From JAKSCF01 sp028279945 (GTDB lineage: Bacteria; Bacillota; Clostridia; Peptostreptococcales; JAAYPU01): DNA of 22,457 nucleotides. The translations under genes and the position numbers were made by a program. Every line of letters begins with the position of its first letter. Positions within the stretch are counted from its first letter, which is position 1. Shown in pieces: positions 21,080 to 22,457 of the stretch. The stretch is from NCBI GenBank assembly GCA_028279945.1, contig JANQMT010000151.1, forward strand, positions 1 through 22,457, in the 5' to 3' direction. The notes below the pieces were generated by a model. That model saw only the letters and a program-made list of their open reading frames with translations. It was not told the origin of the DNA and searched no databases.

Positions 21080-22457
21080 TTAGTTCTTAGTTTTCTTTAA
21101 AAGCAGACTATCCATTTCTTCTGCAATAATCTCTGCTTTTGTTCCTACAATAACTTGAATGTTCTTTTCATTGGGTATAAGGACACCGGTAACGCCTAAT
21201 TGTTTAAGTCGTTCTTCATCTACTTTTGAAGCACTTCCCAGATTTAATCGGAGGCGTGTAATACATGCATTAACGTCCTCAATATTTTCTTTGCCGCCTA
21301 ATGCCACTATATATTCTTGTGCTAAACCGCTAACGCCCATTTCACTAATCAATTCTTCTATACCTTGACCTGAATCATCTACTCTGCCCGGAGTTTTTAA
21401 ATCAAACTTCTTAATAAAGAATACGAATACCACATAATAAATGACCCCAAATACAAGTCCTAAACCTAATAGTAAGATGGGTTTAGATGCAAGATTGAAG
21501 TTGATGACATAATCAAAAAATCCTGCGGAAAAACCAAATCCATGAAGTATGCCCAACATATTCGCTGCTACTAATGCCAGCCCTGTTAAAATACTATGTA
21601 TGACATATAAACCAGGCGCTAAGAATATAAACATAAATTCCAGAGGTTCGGTTATACCTGTCAAGAAAGATGTAAACCCTACTGAAAACAACGCCCCCCC
21701 TATTGCAGCTCGATATTCTTTTTTCGCTGTCGTATACATAGCTAACGCTGCTGCAGGTAGTCCAAACATCATTACAGGGAAGAAACCAGCCATAAATACA
21801 CCCGCACTAGGATCTCCGGCTAAGAATCTTAGCAAATCTCCTCTTATGACTTCTCCTGCTGCATTAACAAACTCGCCATGGGTAAACCAAAATATTGAAT
21901 TCAATATGTGATGAAGTCCAAACGGGATTAATAGTCGATTACCAAAACCATAGAAAAACTGGCCTACTCCTCCGGAAGTAACGATTGCATTACCGAAAGC
22001 ATCTAAAACAGCTTGAATAGAAGGCCAAACAAAACCAAATATAAGTCCTAAAAAGATGGCTGCAACAGATGATATGATGGGTACGAATCTTTTACCTCCA
22101 AAGAATCCCAACCATTCAGGCAATTTAATGTTATGGTACTTATTATATAACCAACCTGCCATAAGACCCACAACAATTCCGGAAAATACGCCCGTATTAA
22201 TGTCAGGATTAATAACTGTGTATACATTGGTTGTAACAAAGTATCCCACCGCTCCGGCTAAAGCCGCCGCACCATGATTGCCTTTTGCCAATCCAAAAGA
22301 AATACCAATGGCAAAAATAAGTGACATATTGTCAAAAACCCCTGCTCCGGCTTTTAAAATAATTTCTGCAAATACACCTTCAATACCGGGTACACCGGCA
22401 CCTAATCTTAATAGCAGTGCCGCTAAAGGTAGCACCGCAACCGGTGTCATTAAAGCT
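21080..22457 (-). CDS. nagE: PTS EIICB permease, GlcNAc/glucose type, 5' end outside the window
   Basis: 459 codons are visible; the reading frame stays open to the right edge. The methionine at 22450 is internal to the conserved LMTPVAVLPLAALLLRLG motif near the usual N-terminus, so only a short part is missing. EIIC fills about the first 360 visible residues, with about ten membrane segments and the sugar-site motifs GLHHILNSIFWFTHGEF and FLTGITEPLEF. A linker leads to EIIB at the C-terminus, with the phosphorylated cysteine in EDVNACITRLRL. No EIIA domain follows; a separate EIIA gene lies downstream. It imports and phosphorylates the sugar. GlcNAc is preferred over glucose because nagA and nagB follow. 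Confidence 0.92.
   Translation of the reverse strand, partial: ALMTPVAVLPLAALLLRLGAGVPGIEGVFAEIILKAGAGVFDNMSLIFAIGISFGLAKGNHGAAALAGAVGYFVTTNVYTVINPDINTGVFSGIVVGLMAGWLYNKYHNIKLPEWLGFFGGKRFVPIISSVAAIFLGLIFGFVWPSIQAVLDAFGNAIVTSGGVGQFFYGFGNRLLIPFGLHHILNSIFWFTHGEFVNAAGEVIRGDLLRFLAGDPSAGVFMAGFFPVMMFGLPAAALAMYTTAKKEYRAAIGGALFSVGFTSFLTGITEPLEFMFIFLAPGLYVIHSILTGLALVAANMLGILHGFGFSAGFFDYVINFNLASKPILLLGLGLVFGVIYYVVFVFFIKKFDLKTPGRVDDSGQGIEELISEMGVSGLAQEYIVALGGKENIEDVNACITRLRLNLGSASKVDEERLKQLGVTGVLIPNEKNIQVIVGTKAEIIAEEMDSLLLKKTKN

Noticed and set aside
22448..22450. Start codon of the EIICB gene at 22450
   Set aside because: The frame remains open to the window edge and this Met is inside a motif that is internal in the family, so the gene is truncated by the window.
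1..22457. CRISPR array, tRNA, rRNA, insertion sequence or prophage
   Set aside because: No regularly spaced repeats, no cloverleaf-like sequence, no transposase, integrase or phage protein was seen on either strand.

Overview
The window looks like chromosomal DNA from a low-GC Gram-positive anaerobe of the Clostridia, plausibly a Lachnospirales-type organism. The reasons are AT-rich intergenic DNA, strong GGAGG ribosome binding sites, lipobox-type solute-binding proteins, YesM/YesN-type regulators and a Gram-positive PTS gene set. Genus and species cannot be fixed from this sequence. Every gene I support lies on the minus strand, so transcription runs from the right end to the left. There is no rRNA, tRNA, CRISPR array, insertion sequence or phage gene that I can see.

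Layout in the order of transcription. (1) 22457-17555: a GlcNAc PTS locus. It holds a 5'-truncated EIICB permease, a hairpin and a new promoter, then nagA, nagB, a glucose-type EIIA, HPr and cutC. It is closed by a terminator whose stem includes the cutC stop codon. (2) 17418-11864: a five-gene operon led by an FCD-type GntR regulator. Its promoter carries a perfect 34-bp palindrome over the -10 region. The regulator is followed by a fused TRAP (TAXI-type) permease, a DRE-TIM/isopropylmalate-synthase-like enzyme, a DUF6282-like metal-dependent hydrolase, a TAXI solute-binding lipoprotein and a terminator-like hairpin. (3) 11539-11114: an orphan Cys-rich 141-aa protein flanked by two non-coding stretches of more than 300 bp, one of which carries a strong hairpin and a dispersed 18-bp repeat. 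(4) 10691-8862: a YtrA-type GntR regulator with ABC ATPase and permease, with tandem operator motifs over the promoter and a strong terminator. (5) 8708-4256: a membrane-anchored sugar-binding-like sensor protein, a degenerate histidine-kinase-like small protein, a full YesM/LytS-type kinase and a YesN-type AraC response regulator, ending in a terminator. (6) 4081-1: a DctP-DctQ-DctM TRAP transporter, a zinc-dependent medium-chain dehydrogenase and the start of a transaldolase-family protein.

How the genes work together. Block 5 has the layout of the three-component sugar sensors known from clostridia (XylFII-LytS-YesN). It lies directly upstream of the TRAP operon of block 6, which it probably controls. 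Block 6 would then import a small polyol, sugar acid or related carbohydrate, oxidise it and pass it to a transaldolase-like step. The extra 144-aa protein in block 5 aligns by eye with the DHp and N-box part of the neighbouring kinase but has lost the phospho-acceptor histidine and the ATP-binding glycine boxes. It is the most unusual item in the window. Block 2 is a second, self-regulated uptake-and-metabolism operon whose substrate I cannot name. It pairs a TAXI TRAP transporter with a carbon-carbon bond-forming or bond-cleaving enzyme and an uncharacterised hydrolase.
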